From the NCBI RefSeq assembly GCF_019931755.1, contig NZ_CP082918.1, forward strand, positions 1,034,001 to 1,098,000: a stretch of DNA of 64,000 nt. The letters are read 5' to 3'. The DNA is from Sutcliffiella horikoshii (lineage in GTDB: Bacteria; Bacillota; Bacilli; Bacillales; Bacillaceae_I). Below are positions 34,879 through 43,939 of the stretch, one piece after another. The position numbers were made by a program, and so were the translations under genes. The notes below the pieces were generated by a model, which searched no databases, was not told the origin of the DNA, and saw only the letters and a list, made by a program, of their open reading frames with translations. Positions within the stretch are counted from its first letter, which is position 1; each line of letters starts with the position of its first letter.

Positions 34879-36414
34879 TTGTCAAAAATCGATTTATCTA
34901 AATTTGAGAAAAAAATGATTATCAGAAACATAGAAATGAAAGACATAGATGATATTATCGCACTTCAGCACTTGTGCTTTCCAGGCATGCAGCCATGGAA
35001 ACCCGAACATCTTGAAAGTCATTTAAATATGTTCCCAGAAGGACAGCTTTGCGCGGAATATGATGGGGAAATAATTGGTTCGTGCTCAAGCTTGTTGATT
35101 AACTTTGATGAATATGATGATCGTCATACTTGGGACGATATAACAGATGAAGGGTACATCACCAACCACAATCCAGATGGTTATAACTTATATGGCATTG
35201 AAGTAATGGTGCATCCAGGTTTCCGACGTATGAAGGTGGGGCACAGGCTGTACGAAGCTAGGAAAGATCTTGCACGCAGGCTTAATTTGAAAAGTATCAT
35301 CATTGGCGGCCGCATCCCTAACTACCATAAATATGCAGAAGAGATGACTCCACGGGAGTACGTTAGACAAGTAATGCGTCATAAAATTTATGATCCTGTG
35401 CTTTCCTTCCAATTGTTGAATGAGTTTACGTTGATGCGTATCAATCCAGGGTATCTTCCTGACGATGTGGCTTCCAATAAATACGCAACATTAATGGAGT
35501 GGAACAATGTAGAGTACATCCCGCAGACAAAGCGCCATTTCAAAACTTCATTCCCTGTTAGGATCTGCGTGGTTCAGTACATGATGAAACCCATTAGTTC
35601 ATTTGAGGAGTTCGCCACACAGGTGGAGTATTACACAGATGTTGCTTCAGATGCTGGAGCTGATTTTGCGGTATTCCCAGAGATATTTACAACTCAGTTG
35701 ATGAGCTTCCTTCATGAAAAGGTACCTAGTAAAGCGGTTCAGCGTCTAACTGAGTATACAGAACAGTATATCCAGCTGTTTACAGACCTTGCGGTAAAAT
35801 ATAACGTGAATATTATTGGAGGTTCCCATTTCGTGGAGGAGGATGAAAAGGTATTTAACATTGCCTATCTATTTCGACGTGATGGAACGATTGAAAAGCA
35901 GTACAAGTTGCATATCACACCAAATGAGCGCAAATGGTGGGGAATAAGCCGTGGAGAAAGTGTTCGTGTCTTTGATACGGATTGCGGTAAAATCGCGATC
36001 CAAATTTGCTATGATATCGAGTTCCCGGAATTAGCCCGTATTGCTACTGAAAAAGGCGCAAATATTATTTTCTGTCCATTTAATACAGAAGACCGCCAAG
36101 GCTACTTGCGTGTTCGTTACTGTGCGCAGGCACGTGCTGTGGAAAACCAAATTTACACGGTTATCGCAGGAACATGTGGAAATCTTCCTCAGGTGGAAAA
36201 CATGGATATCCAGTACTCACAGTCCGCTATTTTTGCTCCTTCCGACTTTGAATTTGCAAGGGACGGAATTGTAGGAGAATGTAATCCAAATATTGAAATG
36301 GTAATCATCGGAGATGTAGACTTAGAGATTCTCCGTCGACAACGCCAGTCTGGTACGGTTCGTCAATTGAAGGACCGACGAAGAGATGTTTATGAAATTA
36401 AGTATAAAAAATAA
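34879..36414 (+). CDS. yhcX: YhcX: GNAT acetyltransferase fused to carbon-nitrogen hydrolase
   Basis: 511 residues. A GNAT domain (about 10-215; VMVHPGFRRMKVGHRLYEAR) is followed by a nitrilase-superfamily domain (about 225-505) with the catalytic triad Glu in FPEIFTTQL, Lys in YKLHITPNER and Cys in QICYDIEFPE. B. subtilis YhcX has the same fusion and length (513 aa). GGAG at 34866-34869 best serves TTG 34879 (MSKIDLSKFEKK); two ATGs at 34870 and 34873 are too close. Substrate unknown. The sulfoquinovose island starts about 700 bp downstream. Confidence 0.88.
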   Translation: MSKIDLSKFEKKMIIRNIEMKDIDDIIALQHLCFPGMQPWKPEHLESHLNMFPEGQLCAEYDGEIIGSCSSLLINFDEYDDRHTWDDITDEGYITNHNPDGYNLYGIEVMVHPGFRRMKVGHRLYEARKDLARRLNLKSIIIGGRIPNYHKYAEEMTPREYVRQVMRHKIYDPVLSFQLLNEFTLMRINPGYLPDDVASNKYATLMEWNNVEYIPQTKRHFKTSFPVRICVVQYMMKPISSFEEFATQVEYYTDVASDAGADFAVFPEIFTTQLMSFLHEKVPSKAVQRLTEYTEQYIQLFTDLAVKYNVNIIGGSHFVEEDEKVFNIAYLFRRDGTIEKQYKLHITPNERKWWGISRGESVRVFDTDCGKIAIQICYDIEFPELARIATEKGANIIFCPFNTEDRQGYLRVRYCAQARAVENQIYTVIAGTCGNLPQVENMDIQYSQSAIFAPSDFEFARDGIVGECNPNIEMVIIGDVDLEILRRQRQSGTVRQLKDRRRDVYEIKYKK

Positions 36415-36416
36415 CA

Positions 36417-36455
36417 TTAAAAAAGCGACCCTGCTGTGGGTCGCTTTTTTAATGT
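36417..36455. terminator. Strong bidirectional terminator after yhcX
   Basis: AAAAAAGCGACCC / GGGTCGCTTTTTT stem; serves yhcX and the convergent DUF4395 gene. Confidence 0.9.
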
Positions 36456-36459
36456 GCTA

Positions 36460-36885
36460 TTAATTAGAAGTCCGACGATATCGATACTGCTGCCATTGAA
36501 ACCTAATAAAACATCCTACGCAAAACCCCATCAATGCAACTCCTGAGGCAACACCTACCATAATGGCAAACGCATAACCAATTACAACAAATCCGGAATA
36601 AAAACCGAAAAGCGCTAATGCCAAGCAGGCTACCGCAATGCTCTGGTTAAATTGCAACTGTGCAACGTCTTCCTGAGGATAAGATCCTGCAGGTTGAGAT
36701 AGAAATTTCCGAGCAACAATAAGAACTGGATTCCATTTAAAGAACAATCCCATCAGCCCAGCAAGCAATGGAAATGCCATCAGAAAGTATAATCCTGTAG
36801 CAAGAGAAAGAAGGACAGTCGTCAATATGAACCATTGATTAAAAGTGACCAAAGGTTTAGGTATCGTACTATTTTTCATATACAA
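36460..36885 (-). CDS. DUF4395 membrane protein
   Basis: 139-141 residues with four hydrophobic segments. IPKPLVTFNQWFILTTVLLS at the start and FCVGCFIRFQWQ near the end are typical of DUF4395. GGTGGG lies 6 nt before TTG 36885 and 12 nt before ATG 36879; either could start the protein. Function unknown; some homologues occur next to thiol-redox genes. Divergent from the sulfoquinovose operon. Confidence 0.75.
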   Translation of the reverse strand: MYMKNSTIPKPLVTFNQWFILTTVLLSLATGLYFLMAFPLLAGLMGLFFKWNPVLIVARKFLSQPAGSYPQEDVAQLQFNQSIAVACLALALFGFYSGFVVIGYAFAIMVGVASGVALMGFCVGCFIRFQWQQYRYRRTSN

Positions 36886-36951
36886 TTAATCCCACCTGTA
36901 TTATCGGATATTTGTTATGATCATCATACTCGAAATGAGGTGAGAAGTGCA

Positions 36952-36990
36952 ATGAATAAAAACTGGATATTGTTGTTATTAGAAAATTAA
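36952..36990 (+). CDS. Tiny ORF with strong RBS (12 codons)
   Basis: MNKNWILLLLEN then stop, with GAGGTGAGAAG 4-5 nt before the ATG. It sits about 20 bp before the -35 of the sulfoquinovose operon. It may be a remnant of a gene lost when the island was inserted, or a true micropeptide or leader. Coding is not proven. Confidence 0.3.
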   Translation: MNKNWILLLLEN

Positions 36991-37010
36991 TAAAAAATAT
37001 GAAAAAACAC

Positions 37011-37039
37011 TTGCAAATTTGTATGCGTTTTCTTATTAT
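37011..37039 (+). promoter_or_regulatory. Promoter of the sulfoquinovose operon with cre-like spacer
   Basis: TTGCAA (37011-37016), 17-nt spacer, TATTAT (37034-37039). The spacer contains TGTATGCGTTTTCT (37020-37033), which fits the cre consensus at all but two positions. Confidence 0.68.
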
Positions 37040-37045
37040 GTAGTT

Positions 37046-37061
37046 AAAGGTAATAACCTTT
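37046..37061 (+). promoter_or_regulatory. GntR/HutC-type operator 1
   Basis: Perfect palindrome AAAGGTAATAACCTTT directly after the -10, followed by a second half-site AAAGGTAAC at 37066. Related sites lie before 42552, 47993, 51095 and 52373. Confidence 0.75.
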
Positions 37062-37123
37062 TATGAAAGGTAACAATATTATTATCATTTTAGAAACATC
37101 CAGACATTTAGGAGGGAATTAGA

Positions 37124-37804
37124 ATGAAATATTTTTTAGATAGTGCAAAAATTGAAGAGATTCGTTATGCGTATAAGAACTGGGGAATTGATGGGGTTAC
37201 AACTAACCCAAGACATATCATGAACAGCGGCAAGCCTTTCTTGACAGTATTAAAAGAATTAGGGGAAGAATTTAAAAACGTGGAAAACTTTCCTATCTCT
37301 GTTGAAATCAACCCACATTTGGAAGATCCTGAAGAAATGGTACGTGAAGGAAAAGAGATTGCTAGTTTATCAAGCAACTTCATTATCAAGATCCCTTGCA
37401 CGGAGCCAGGACTGATTGCTGCGAAAAGACTTGAGGAAGAAGGCATTCGTACAAACGTTACATTGGTATTCTCTCCTTCTCAAGCATTGCAACCAGCTAG
37501 AATCGGAGCGAAATTTGTTTCTCCTTTCGTAGGTTGGAAAGAAAACAGTGGAGAAGATACAGCTCCATACATTCAAGACATTGTAGATATCTACAAAATG
37601 TACAATGCGAAAACAGAAATTATTGTTGCAGCTCTTCGCAACGGTAAACAAATTGCAGACGCAGCCAAAGCTGGAGCAGATATTGTGACATGCGGATTTG
37701 ATGTGTATAAAACAAGCTTTGCACATCCATTCACGGATTACGGTCTAGGTGTTTTCCGAGATGCATGGGATAACACTGCCAAGGAATTAGAAGAAGTGAA
37801 GTAA
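37124..37804 (+). CDS. Transaldolase-family aldolase, probable 6-deoxy-6-sulfofructose transaldolase
   Basis: 226 residues, a compact transaldolase/fructose-6-phosphate aldolase type TIM barrel. It has the N-terminal FLDSA, GVTTNPRHI and the Schiff-base Lys89 in FIIKIPCTEPG. In the sulfo-transaldolase route of Bacillus it would transfer dihydroxyacetone from 6-deoxy-6-sulfofructose to glyceraldehyde 3-phosphate, giving 3-sulfolactaldehyde and fructose 6-phosphate. The specific role rests on the neighbours (DUF4867, sulfoquinovosidase, aldehyde dehydrogenase). RBS AGGAGGGAATTAGA. First gene of a four-gene operon; operator and promoter directly upstream. Confidence 0.87.
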   Translation: MKYFLDSAKIEEIRYAYKNWGIDGVTTNPRHIMNSGKPFLTVLKELGEEFKNVENFPISVEINPHLEDPEEMVREGKEIASLSSNFIIKIPCTEPGLIAAKRLEEEGIRTNVTLVFSPSQALQPARIGAKFVSPFVGWKENSGEDTAPYIQDIVDIYKMYNAKTEIIVAALRNGKQIADAAKAGADIVTCGFDVYKTSFAHPFTDYGLGVFRDAWDNTAKELEEVK

Positions 37805-37877
37805 TGCTATTAGCTGGGCTCTCCATAAACGGAGAGCCTGCCTAATATAACACTGCTACTATATAGGAGAGTTGTAA

Positions 37878-38567
37878 ATGTCTAAGCTTGAATTGTTAAG
37901 ATCACTTAATACAAATCTATCCATTTACGATATAGATGATGAAGAATTCTTACCTTTTGGTAGAATAGTAGAAGAATACGATTTCACAAGTTATCTTAAC
38001 TATATGAATGAAACGGATATTCCAAAGGAAGGCAATGTCTATATGGCATCGATTCCGGAAATGGAACAACAAGCACCTTCCGAATTAATCAAAGAGAACT
38101 TCTATGGCGGAATGGATATTCAAGTTGGTTATTGTAACGGGGTAAACTCCACTTTAAATGGCTTGGAGTTTCATAAATCCAGTGAGATCAACGTGGCATG
38201 TACCGATATGGTTCTCCTGCTCGGACAGGTCCAAGATATCGTAGAGAACACTTTTAGAAGTAATAATGTAACCGGTTTCTTTGTGCCAAAGGGCAAAGCA
38301 GTTGAACTTTATGCGACAACGCTTCATTTTGCTCCTTGCAAAGTGCAGGATAAAGGTTTTAAAACGATTGTTATTCTACCAAAAGGTACGAATGAACCAT
38401 TAAAAGAAGGTCTTGAAAGAAAGTCCAAGGAAGACCAACTGTTATTTATGAAAAACAAGTGGCTTCTAGCTCACCCGGACAGAGAGGTGCTCATGGAAAA
38501 AGGAGCACATCCAGGGATTAGTGGAGTAAACATCGAACTTTTCTATAAATTGAAAACGCTTAAATAG
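37878..38567 (+). CDS. DUF4867 protein, sulfoquinovose-pathway associated
   Basis: 229 residues, DUF4867 (KELIKENFYGGMDIQVGYCN-like centre, LEFHKSSEINVACTDMVLLLG, FFVPKGKAVELYATTLHFAPC). The fold is probably a cupin-like barrel with His/Glu metal ligands (HKSSE, LHFAPC). DUF4867 genes are part of published Firmicutes sulfo-transaldolase clusters; I am not certain whether the sulfoquinovose isomerase activity there belongs to this protein or to a FucI-like one. RBS TAGGAGAG. Second gene of the operon, 73 bp after the transaldolase. Confidence 0.8.
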   Translation: MSKLELLRSLNTNLSIYDIDDEEFLPFGRIVEEYDFTSYLNYMNETDIPKEGNVYMASIPEMEQQAPSELIKENFYGGMDIQVGYCNGVNSTLNGLEFHKSSEINVACTDMVLLLGQVQDIVENTFRSNNVTGFFVPKGKAVELYATTLHFAPCKVQDKGFKTIVILPKGTNEPLKEGLERKSKEDQLLFMKNKWLLAHPDREVLMEKGAHPGISGVNIELFYKLKTLK

Positions 38568-38593
38568 TTTCTGGAATTGAAGGGGTGACAGAT

Positions 38594-40372
38594 ATGGGGA
38601 TGTCTAATGTCCTTTTTACATTATTATCATGTATGTTTTTTATGGGCCTTGTGGCTTGGTTTTCTTATCTGAAGACAAGAGGAGAAGTAAATGATTCTAC
38701 AGGTTACTTCCTGGCAGGTCGAGGATTAACGGGGATGTTTATCGCAGGTTCCTTGTTGCTGACAAATCTTTCGGCTGAACAATTGGTCGGTCTTAATGGG
38801 GCATCTTACGGGAAGAACATGACCAATATGGCGTGGGAAGTGACAGCGGCATTTGCAATAACAATCATGGCTTTGTACTTGCTTCCTAAATATTTGGGAG
38901 GGGCTTTTACAACGTTACCAGAGTTTTTAAGCACCCGTTATGATGAGGGAGTACGTCGATATACTGTTATCTTATTCATGTTAGGGTATATCCTTGTAAC
39001 CATTCCATCTACCCTTTATTCGGGGGCTTTAGCGATCTTAAAGCTTTTTGATGTGCCGGAACTTTTAGGCATTTCATACGGCCAGTCTGTTTGGTTGATT
39101 ATATGGGTAGTTGGGATTATTGGAGCGATATATGCGATTTTTGGAGGATTAAAAGCAGTTGCGGTTTCTGATACAATCAATGGAATTGGATTGCTAGTCA
39201 TTGGTTTGTTGATTCCCGTTCTTGGCTTTATTGCACTAGGAAACGGCAGTATGGTAGAAGGAATGAAGACCATCGCCCTTACACATCCTGAAAAGTTGAA
39301 TGCCATTGGCGGAAGTGATGATTCTGTACCGTTTGGAACCATCTTTACAGGTATGATTTTTGCTAACCTCTTTTATTGGGGGACGAACCAATACGTTATT
39401 CAACGTACGTTAGGAGCAAAAAGTTTATCAGAAGGACAAAAAGGGGTTCTTTACTCCGGATTTTTCAAATTAGCCATTCCATTATTCATGATGATACCTG
39501 GAGTCATTGCGTTTCATCTATATGGAGGGAATTTTGAATCAGTAGATTTGGCATATCCGGCACTTGTTGCTGACTTGTTGCCAACTTATATGTCCGGCTT
39601 TTTCTTAGCGGTTTTACTTGGTGCAGTATTCAGTTCATTTAACTCTTTATTGAATTCAGCTGCAACGATGTTTGCACTGGATATTTATAAACCGACAATG
39701 AATCCTAATGCAACAGATGCACAATTAATCAAGATCAGTAAAATCTTTGGGGTGTTAATTGCCCTTGTATCGTTCTGTGTATCGCCGCTATTAATGGAAG
39801 CGTCTACAGGACTATGGGATCTGATTCGTCGATTTACAGGATTCTTTAACATCCCGATTATTACAATTGTAATGGTAGGGCTGCTTTCCAAACGCGTACC
39901 TGCATTAGCTGCAAAAGTGGTAGTCATCTTCCACGTTATTACGTATTACATGCTTGTATGGGGAACTAATCATCTGTTTGGATTCACAATCGATTTAAAC
40001 TTTATTCATATTTATGCGATTCTATTCTTTGTGGAAGTTGGAATCATGTTGTTAATTGGTAACGTTAAACCTCTGAAAACACCATATGTATACAAAAAGA
40101 ATGCACAAGTGGAGCTTGCTCCATGGAAGTACTCTTTATTAACCACAGTTATTCTATTAACTCTAGTGGTGATGACATATGTTGTCTTTTCACCTATCGG
40201 TTTAGCATATGAAACAGCAATTGTTTCACCGTATTTCTGGCCTTTAATGGGCGGTGTGCTCTTGGTATCGATCATAATGAGTTATTTATCCATGAAAGTT
40301 TGGAATAAGAAGTATGAAAACTATCTTGATAAGAAACAAGAAGAGCTTATCAATAATAAAAAATCAGCGTAA
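38594..40372 (+). CDS. SSS-family sodium:solute symporter, probable sulfoquinovose importer
   Basis: About 592 residues with some 14 membrane helices in the SGLT-like arrangement: FFMGLVAWFSYLKTRG, AGRGLTGMFIAGSLLLTNLS, NQYVIQRTLGAKSLSEGQKG. SSS carriers bring sugars and organic anions in with sodium. Its place between the DUF4867 and sulfoquinovosidase genes suggests sulfoquinovose or its glycoside as substrate. AAGGGGTG serves ATG 38594 (GTG 38585 lies within it; ATG 38600 also possible). The gap to the next gene is 12 bp. Confidence 0.87.
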   Translation: MGMSNVLFTLLSCMFFMGLVAWFSYLKTRGEVNDSTGYFLAGRGLTGMFIAGSLLLTNLSAEQLVGLNGASYGKNMTNMAWEVTAAFAITIMALYLLPKYLGGAFTTLPEFLSTRYDEGVRRYTVILFMLGYILVTIPSTLYSGALAILKLFDVPELLGISYGQSVWLIIWVVGIIGAIYAIFGGLKAVAVSDTINGIGLLVIGLLIPVLGFIALGNGSMVEGMKTIALTHPEKLNAIGGSDDSVPFGTIFTGMIFANLFYWGTNQYVIQRTLGAKSLSEGQKGVLYSGFFKLAIPLFMMIPGVIAFHLYGGNFESVDLAYPALVADLLPTYMSGFFLAVLLGAVFSSFNSLLNSAATMFALDIYKPTMNPNATDAQLIKISKIFGVLIALVSFCVSPLLMEASTGLWDLIRRFTGFFNIPIITIVMVGLLSKRVPALAAKVVVIFHVITYYMLVWGTNHLFGFTIDLNFIHIYAILFFVEVGIMLLIGNVKPLKTPYVYKKNAQVELAPWKYSLLTTVILLTLVVMTYVVFSPIGLAYETAIVSPYFWPLMGGVLLVSIIMSYLSMKVWNKKYENYLDKKQEELINNKKSA

Positions 40373-40384
40373 GGGGGATATCCC

Positions 40385-42424
40385 ATGGCAGTTTTCACTG
40401 AAAATGAAATGATGCAAGTTGTGACGGATAATAATAGTTTTACTGTGACGTGGAAAGGAGAAGAGATTCTTCACCACTCCCCTGAGTCTCCCTTCCTTTA
40501 TGTAGGAAAAGGACAAGAGAACGTTAAAATGTTTCGCGGAAACTTTGACATTAAAGACTATGTAACGGAGCGTCTAGCTCTTCCATTTATCCAAGTAAGA
40601 AACGAAAGCGATTCTATTGAAATAGATTTTGCAAGTTACCCTAATGGACCTTCTGTTGTTACCGTTCAGTTGGTGCAAAAAGAAAATGAAGTGAAAATTG
40701 TTTTTGTAAAAGCGACGGAGAATATCAACCGCTTTTGGCTTCGCCTTCAGGCAAATAAAGAGGAAAAAGTATACGGTTGTGGAGAACAGCTGACTCACTT
40801 CAATATGAGAGGGAAGCACTTCCCTCTTTGGACATCAGAACCTGGAGTTGGAAGAAATAAAAGCACCTATGTAACGTGGCAATCAGATGTTACTGGAATG
40901 GCCGGGGGAGATTATTATCATACAAATTATCCTCAACCGACTTTCGTATCTAGCAGAAAATATTATTGCCATGTGGAAACGACAGCCTACGCTGATTTTG
41001 ACTTTAGAAGTGATGACTTCCATGAGCTTCAAATTTGGGAAATGCCAAAAGAGGTTATTCTCGAGGGCGCAAATGACTTTTTAGGGTTGCTTGAAAAAAT
41101 CACGGATCGATTTGGGCGTCAGCCAGAATTACCAGAGTGGACTTATAACGGAATCTGGTTAGGAATTCAGGGTGGTACGGATGTAGTCGAAGAAAAACTT
41201 GAGAAGGCCCTTGCTAAAGGTGTTAAAGTTGGCGGAGTCTGGTGTCAGGATTGGCAAGGTATCCGCATGACTTCCTTTGGAAAGCGTCTAATGTGGAATT
41301 GGCAGTGGAACCCTGAAGTGTATCCAAACCTGGACACAAAGATTCACGAATGGAAAGAAAAAGGAATACGTTTCCTAGGGTATATCAATCCTTATGTAGC
41401 AGAGGAAGGAAATTTATTTGCAACAGCCAAAGAAAAAGGATATCTGGCATTGAATAACGAGAATGAAGTTTATCTAGTAGACTTTGGTGAGTTCTTTTGC
41501 GGAGTGGTTGACTTTACAAACCCGGAAGCGACGGAATGGTATAAAACGGTCATTCAAGATAATCTGATTGGCTTTGGCTTAGACGGATGGATGGCTGATT
41601 TCGGCGAGTATCTCCCTACAGATGTGAAGTTGCACAGTGGAGAAGATCCAATGAAAATGCATAATGCATGGCCGACCATGTGGGCAAAAGTCAACTATGA
41701 AGCCGTTGAAGAAGCAGGCAAATTAGGTGAAGTTGTCTACTTCATGAGAGCAGGCTATACAGGTATACAAAAATACAATACATTACTATGGGGCGGAGAC
41801 CAGAGTGTTGATTTTACCTTGGACGATGGTTTAGCATCCGTCATCCCGGCAGCCCTTTCAGCAGGGATGCTTGGTAATGGATTGCATCATAGTGATATCG
41901 GCGGATACACCAGCTTGTTTGGCAACAAGCGAAACGAAGAGCTGTTGCTGCGTTGGACAGAACTTGGTGCGTTCACACCTGTTATGCGTTCGCATGAAGG
42001 TAATAGACCGTACGACTGCTTCCAATTTGACGATACAGATCGTTCTTTAGAACAGTTGGCAAAAATGACTACCGTTTATACAACATTGGCTCCATATACA
42101 AAAAGTTTGGTGAAACAAAATGCAGAAAAAGGTACACCTGTTCAACGACCTCTGTTCTTGCATTATGAAAATGATGAAGCAACTTATGACATACAATATC
42201 AGTACTTGTATGGAAAAGACCTTCTTGTAGCACCTGTTTATAATGAAGGCGCTACAACATGGGATGTATACCTTCCTGAGGATGAATGGATTCATGTTTG
42301 GAGTGGAAAAGAGTATGCGGGCGGGGATATTACTGTGGAAGCCCTAATTGGTGAACCACCTGTTTTCTACCGCAAGAACTCTGAGTGGGCAGATCTATTC
42401 GGTAAATTAAAAGAAATAAACTAA
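40385..42424 (+). CDS. yihQ: GH31 sulfoquinovosidase (YihQ-type)
   Basis: 679 residues, GH31 alpha-glycosidase. Counting codons from the ATG, the nucleophile is Asp405 (WMADFGEY) and the acid/base Asp472 (WGGDQS). The sulfonate and ring-binding set Gln262, Gln288, Arg301, Trp304 and Tyr508 is complete. These are the same residues at the same numbers as the QQRWY set of E. coli YihQ, as I know it, which separates sulfoquinovosidases from ordinary alpha-glucosidases. The enzyme releases sulfoquinovose from sulfoquinovosyl glycerol or the sulfolipid. RBS AAGGGGGATATCCC. Last gene of the operon; terminator follows. Confidence 0.94.
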   Translation: MAVFTENEMMQVVTDNNSFTVTWKGEEILHHSPESPFLYVGKGQENVKMFRGNFDIKDYVTERLALPFIQVRNESDSIEIDFASYPNGPSVVTVQLVQKENEVKIVFVKATENINRFWLRLQANKEEKVYGCGEQLTHFNMRGKHFPLWTSEPGVGRNKSTYVTWQSDVTGMAGGDYYHTNYPQPTFVSSRKYYCHVETTAYADFDFRSDDFHELQIWEMPKEVILEGANDFLGLLEKITDRFGRQPELPEWTYNGIWLGIQGGTDVVEEKLEKALAKGVKVGGVWCQDWQGIRMTSFGKRLMWNWQWNPEVYPNLDTKIHEWKEKGIRFLGYINPYVAEEGNLFATAKEKGYLALNNENEVYLVDFGEFFCGVVDFTNPEATEWYKTVIQDNLIGFGLDGWMADFGEYLPTDVKLHSGEDPMKMHNAWPTMWAKVNYEAVEEAGKLGEVVYFMRAGYTGIQKYNTLLWGGDQSVDFTLDDGLASVIPAALSAGMLGNGLHHSDIGGYTSLFGNKRNEELLLRWTELGAFTPVMRSHEGNRPYDCFQFDDTDRSLEQLAKMTTVYTTLAPYTKSLVKQNAEKGTPVQRPLFLHYENDEATYDIQYQYLYGKDLLVAPVYNEGATTWDVYLPEDEWIHVWSGKEYAGGDITVEALIGEPPVFYRKNSEWADLFGKLKEIN

Positions 42425-42470
42425 TAGAAATAGGGACTGATTTTTCAAGAGAACAGTCCCTTTCTATTAA
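42425..42470 (+). terminator. Terminator after the sulfoquinovosidase gene
   Basis: AATAGGGACTG / CAGTCCCTTTCTATT stem in a 124-bp gap. Confidence 0.8.
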
Positions 42471-42487
42471 AAACAAAGGTTATGATA

Positions 42488-42535
42488 TTTACAAAAAGGT
42501 AGTAACCTATGTTATACTCAATGTAAGCCTATTCA
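42488..42535 (+). promoter_or_regulatory. Promoter with GntR-type operator 2 and cre-like site
   Basis: TTTACA (42488-42493) and TATACT (42513-42518), 19 nt apart. AGGTAGTAACCT (42497-42508, arms AGGT / ACCT) lies in the spacer. TGTAAGCCTATTCA at 42522-42535 resembles cre at 12 of 14 positions. It drives the isomerase-gntR-aldehyde dehydrogenase operon. Confidence 0.62.
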
Positions 42536-42551
42536 TAAAGGGGATCTAATG

Positions 42552-43895
42552 ATGCTAAATAACAATATTTTATATGTACCTATCGGAAGAAAAACATTTG
42601 ATTTAGAAGCAGGAGAAGCATATCGTCTTCAAAGCTCTGAATGGTTGAATGCTACCTGTGCAAAGGTAATCGAGCCTAATGGCATTTTAACCTCTGTAGA
42701 AGAATTGGAAGCTTTCTTGATAGGAGCTAAACATGAAAAAATTGATACCATCCTTTATCAAAGTGTCACATTTGCTGATGGCGAATTCATGGTTGAGATC
42801 TTAAAGCATAGAACAGAGCCTGTTATTGTGTGGTCTGTTAGAGAACCAAGTGTAGGTGGACGCTTACGTTTAAACTCCTTAACGGGAGGTAACAGCACAA
42901 GTAATGTGTTACGAAACCATAACCACACATTCGCCTTTGTTTTCGGAAATCCAGATGAACAAAAGCTTCAAGATAAACTGACAAAACAATTAAAGGTAAG
43001 TAGAGTCCTTGCTCAATTAAATGAATTAACCATCGGGGTAGTGGGAGAGCATCCACCAGGATTTTTCTTCTCAGATACAAACGAACAAGAACTTAAAGAA
43101 GCACTCGGCGTGAACTTATATAAAATGGATCTACAAAAAGCATTCAAAGAATGTGTAGAGCTTCCAAAAGAGGAATGGTTGCCTGCCATTGAAAGGGCAG
43201 AACAGCAAGTAATCGGCTTAAATCGATCAGATGAAACAGTGACGAAATTCGCGCAATTCTCGACTTATGTCAAAAAGCATATCGAAGCACACGACATACA
43301 GGCAATAGCGGTTAGATGCTGGCCAGACTTTTTCAACGATTTAGGGGCTGCCGCTTGTTCCACCCTATCTCAATTTACAGAAGATGGTGTCGTTTCATCC
43401 TGTGAGTCAGACATCCATGGCTCTGTATCCATGTTTGTATTACAACAATTGAGCGGTGGAAAAGCACCGTATCTTGGTGACCTTGTCCATGTAAATGAAG
43501 AGAATAATTCTGTTGTATTCTGGCATTGTGGTGCGGGAGCTTACTCCTTAGCAAGAGAAGAGACTGGTGCAACCGCAGGTGTTCATCCGAACAGAAAACT
43601 TGGATTCACCATGGACTTTGGACTAAAAGCAGGTGGCGTCACCATCTTCCGAGTGAGTCATACACCAGAAGGGTATCGCTTACTGATCATGAAAGGAGAA
43701 GCGCTTGACTCTCCGCAGCACTTCCAAGGTACCTCTGTTGAAGTTGCCTTACAAAAAGATGTGACAGAAACACTATATGAGGTTATGAATGAAGGATTTG
43801 AGCCGCATTTTGCCTTAGTATACGATGACGTAGTGGAAGAACTAGTTGAACTTGGTAGAATGTTAGGAATTAAAACAGAGATCTATGGCTCTTAA
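42552..43895 (+). CDS. L-fucose/L-arabinose isomerase-like protein, candidate sulfoquinovose isomerase
   Basis: 447 residues with the two-part fold of the FucI/AraA family. The C-terminal barrel carries possible metal ligands in SSCESDIHGSVSMF (Glu, Asp) and FWHCGAGAYSLA (His). Such enzymes interconvert aldoses and ketoses with Mn2+. In this island it would convert sulfoquinovose to 6-deoxy-6-sulfofructose, or share the step with DUF4867. AAAGGGG best fits ATG 42552 (ATG 42549 is also in frame). First gene of the second operon. Confidence 0.8.
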   Translation: MLNNNILYVPIGRKTFDLEAGEAYRLQSSEWLNATCAKVIEPNGILTSVEELEAFLIGAKHEKIDTILYQSVTFADGEFMVEILKHRTEPVIVWSVREPSVGGRLRLNSLTGGNSTSNVLRNHNHTFAFVFGNPDEQKLQDKLTKQLKVSRVLAQLNELTIGVVGEHPPGFFFSDTNEQELKEALGVNLYKMDLQKAFKECVELPKEEWLPAIERAEQQVIGLNRSDETVTKFAQFSTYVKKHIEAHDIQAIAVRCWPDFFNDLGAAACSTLSQFTEDGVVSSCESDIHGSVSMFVLQQLSGGKAPYLGDLVHVNEENNSVVFWHCGAGAYSLAREETGATAGVHPNRKLGFTMDFGLKAGGVTIFRVSHTPEGYRLLIMKGEALDSPQHFQGTSVEVALQKDVTETLYEVMNEGFEPHFALVYDDVVEELVELGRMLGIKTEIYGS

Positions 43896-43939
43896 AAAGA
43901 GTTTGCTTGTCTAAGGGGACAACAAAGGGGTTTTTTTAT

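Noticed and set aside
40385..42424. Generic alpha-glucosidase or alpha-xylosidase
   Set aside because: All five sulfoquinovose-binding residues and both catalytic aspartates coincide with YihQ numbering, which ordinary GH31 glucosidases do not show.
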